33,669 bases of DNA from NCBI GenBank assembly GCA_036269975.1, contig DATBDL010000159.1, forward strand, positions 1-33,669, read 5' to 3'. Below the pieces are notes generated by a model. The model saw only the letters and a program-made list of their open reading frames with translations, was not told the origin of the DNA and did not search any database. Shown piece by piece: positions 32,033-33,669 of this stretch (its first letter is position 1; each line of letters starts with the position of its first letter). The stretch is from DATEPR01 sp036269975 (lineage in GTDB: Bacteria > Actinomycetota > Actinomycetes > Mycobacteriales > Pseudonocardiaceae). Made by a program: the position numbers and the translations under genes.

Positions 32033-33362
32033 CCTGTGACGCAAGACCCGAGCGACGGCGGAGCAGCACCAGCCCGCACACCACCGCCGCCAGGAAAGAA
32101 ATCGCGCCGCCCGCGAAGTACGGCGTCCGGCCGCCGAACTGCTCTGCCAGCCAGCCGGCCAGTGGCGCGCCGACCGGGTTTCCGCCGAGGAATACCAGCA
32201 TGTAGAGGCCCATCACCCGGCCACGCAACTCGGGCGACACCGATAGCTGGATCGTGCTGTTGGCTGCCGTGACGAACGTGATCACCGCGCCGCCGATCGG
32301 TATCAGCATCAGGCCGAACAACAGGTACGACGGCATCGCCGCCAGTACGACCTCCAGCGCCCCGAACGCCAACGCCCCGCCGATCACGATCCGCAACCTG
32401 GGTCGCCCACGCGCGGATCGCCGGGCCGCCAGGAACGAGCCGCCGAGTGTGCCGACGGCCATCATCGTGGTCAGCAGGCCGTAACCGGTGGCGCTGCGGT
32501 GGAAGACGTTCGCGGCGACGTTGGCCAGCGTGGAGAAGAACGTCATGCCGAACGTGCTGACACAGAACACCAACAACAGCAGCACGAACACGTCCGGCCG
32601 CCCACGCACGTACCGGATGGCCTCACCCAGTTGGCCCGGCCGGCGAGGCTGCCGAGGCACCTGGTGCAGCCGCGCCGTGTCCATCGCCAGCAGTCCCAGG
32701 ACGACAGCCGCGAAACTTATGCCGTTGCCGAGGAACAGCCATCCGGTGCCCACCCACGTGATCAGCACGCCGGCGATCGCCGGCCCGATGATGCGCGCCA
32801 GGTTGAAGGTCATCGAGTTGAGCGCGACGGCGTTCGTGACGTTGGTCGCCCCCACCATCTCCCCGACGAACGACTGCCGGATCGGCTGGTCCATCGCGGA
32901 GAAGCAGCCGAGCACCACGCAGAAGACGTAGACCTGCCACAACGCGACCACACCCGCCACATCCAGCACTCCGAGCACGAGCGCGCAGATCCCCATGCCC
33001 GTCTGGACGACCAGCAGCATGCGCCGCTTGTCCATCCGGTCGGCCAGCATCCCGGCCCACATCGAGAGCAGCAGTGTCGGCGTGAACTGCAGCCCGGCCG
33101 CGATCCCGACGGCCATCGCGCTACGGCCGGAGAGCTCCAGTACCAACCAGTCCTGGGCTACGCGCTGCATCCACGTGCCGATGTTGGAGACGACCTGGCC
33201 ACTGGCAAAGAGCCGGTAGTTGCGCTCGCGCAGCGAGCTGAACATCGCGCCACGCCTGCTGGTGGCGGGCAGGGGCTGCGGTACTGGCGTGGGTGGTACG
33301 GGTGGCGGTGCGACTGATGGGGGGTTCGGCGTCGTCGACTGCTTGTCCACCCCGGTGCGCAC
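32019..33362 (-). CDS. MFS transporter in a MarR operon
   Basis: 447 residues from the GTG at 33362, only three bases after the MarR stop codon. The first ~38 residues are a Pro-rich cytosolic tail (PPSVAPPPVPPTPVPQPLP); the MFS core begins MFSSLRERNYRLFASGQVVSN at residue 40. Twelve hydrophobic helices and the loop motif GMLADRMDKRRMLLV (near 105-119) are visible. The type is DHA3-like, as in drug or siderophore exporters. The MarR gene just upstream suggests regulation by a small phenolic or drug-like ligand. The penultimate sense codon is TTA (Leu, 32025-32027), rare in high-GC actinomycetes, and it coincides with the iron-box-like sequence. Confidence 0.85.
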   Translation of the reverse strand: MRTGVDKQSTTPNPPSVAPPPVPPTPVPQPLPATSRRGAMFSSLRERNYRLFASGQVVSNIGTWMQRVAQDWLVLELSGRSAMAVGIAAGLQFTPTLLLSMWAGMLADRMDKRRMLLVVQTGMGICALVLGVLDVAGVVALWQVYVFCVVLGCFSAMDQPIRQSFVGEMVGATNVTNAVALNSMTFNLARIIGPAIAGVLITWVGTGWLFLGNGISFAAVVLGLLAMDTARLHQVPRQPRRPGQLGEAIRYVRGRPDVFVLLLLVFCVSTFGMTFFSTLANVAANVFHRSATGYGLLTTMMAVGTLGGSFLAARRSARGRPRLRIVIGGALAFGALEVVLAAMPSYLLFGLMLIPIGGAVITFVTAANSTIQLSVSPELRGRVMGLYMLVFLGGNPVGAPLAGWLAEQFGGRTPYFAGGAISFLAAVVCGLVLLRRRSGLASQAKLA

Positions 33363-33365
33363 CCG

Positions 33366-33669
33366 CTACTGCCCCGCCATCCTGTCGATGATCTCCGCCG
33401 CCTTCGCGAGCAGATCCTGTTCCTCGTCCGTCAACTCCGCCAACCGCTTGTCCAGCCACGCCTCACGTGCCGAGACCTGCGCGTCGTGGAAGGCGCGGCC
33501 CTCGTCGGTGAGCGCCACGATGGCCTGCCGACCATCCGTCGGGTGCGGCCTACGGGTCGCGTACCCGAACTCCTCCAACGCGGCGATGACCCGAGTCATC
33601 GACGGCGGCTGGACGCCCTCCTTGGCGGCGAGCTCCCCCGGCGTCAGCGGACCACACTTGTACAGCGTG
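33366..33669 (-). CDS. MarR-family regulator, N-terminus outside window
   Basis: Open to the window edge; about 100 residues are visible. They include the end of the winged helix-turn-helix: PLTPGELAAKEGVQPPSMTRV (helices with the recognition segment), then LEEFGYATRRPHPTDGRQAIVALTDEGR, the wing with the Asp-x-Arg pattern of MarR proteins. A C-terminal dimer helix follows. The ATG at 33599 is internal, because the helix-turn-helix begins before it. The stop lies three bases from the start of the MFS gene, so it most likely regulates that operon. MarR proteins usually repress and release DNA on binding small aromatic ligands. Confidence 0.88.
   Translation of the reverse strand, partial: TLYKCGPLTPGELAAKEGVQPPSMTRVIAALEEFGYATRRPHPTDGRQAIVALTDEGRAFHDAQVSAREAWLDKRLAELTDEEQDLLAKAAEIIDRMAGQ

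Overview
The window is high-GC DNA with GTG starts, short Shine-Dalgarno sites, leaderless-type promoters and long false ORFs on the opposite strands. It fits an actinomycete chromosome, probably near the Pseudonocardiales/mycobacterial side. Support comes from gene orders that I recall from Mycobacterium: the triplet ether-lipid-synthase-like flavoprotein / TetR / glpD, and the neighbourhood serC - sepH - SpoU methyltransferase - MarR. No transposase, integrase, CRISPR array, rRNA or tRNA was found. The only hint of mobility is a pair of ~70-nt dispersed intergenic repeats.

Layout. 1-755: the 3' end of an FtsK/SpoIIIE-like ATPase, translationally coupled to a small coiled-coil protein. 849-5595: an MDR oxidoreductase and a divergent lipid-precursor module (AGPS-like flavoprotein on minus; TetR regulator and GlpD on plus). 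5754-7735: an ABC-2 type transporter with an unusual ATPase. 7780-9078: citrate synthase GltA (minus), preceded by 813 nt without a long gene. That stretch holds one repeat copy and leads to a candidate 21-residue His-rich peptide gene at 9892. 10063-13220: a PfkB sugar kinase, an acyl-CoA dehydrogenase and an epoxide hydrolase. 13279-17464: four minus-strand genes (EntS-like exporter, DUF3558 lipoprotein, aldose 1-epimerase, amidohydrolase) behind an IdeR/DtxR-like iron box. 17629-19893: pdxH divergent from a second citrate synthase, with a 477-nt gap holding a textbook intrinsic terminator. 19904-21088: a TetR/VOC divergon. 21291-24679: serC, sepH and two small genes. 24934-28580: a heterodimeric ABC exporter. 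28617-31874: a membrane protein, a SpoU methyltransferase and a GCS2-type ligase. 32019-33669: a MarR-MFS operon cut by the window edge.

Connections between genes. GlpD makes dihydroxyacetone phosphate, the precursor skeleton for the alkylglycerone-phosphate chemistry suggested for its divergent neighbour, and both flank a TetR gene with dyads at its start. The two citrate synthases represent two subfamilies feeding the TCA cycle. SerC and PdxH are linked through PLP. The exporter behind the iron box suggests siderophore export. Convergent gene pairs are repeatedly separated by strong hairpins that probably act as terminators in both directions.

The most unusual items are the tiny His/Trp-rich ORF with its own promoter-like, RBS and hairpin signals; the intrinsic terminator in the pdxH-citA divergent gap, implying a small RNA or attenuator; the repeat pair; and an iron-box-like sequence overlapping the stop codon of the second MFS gene, where it coincides with a rare TTA codon.
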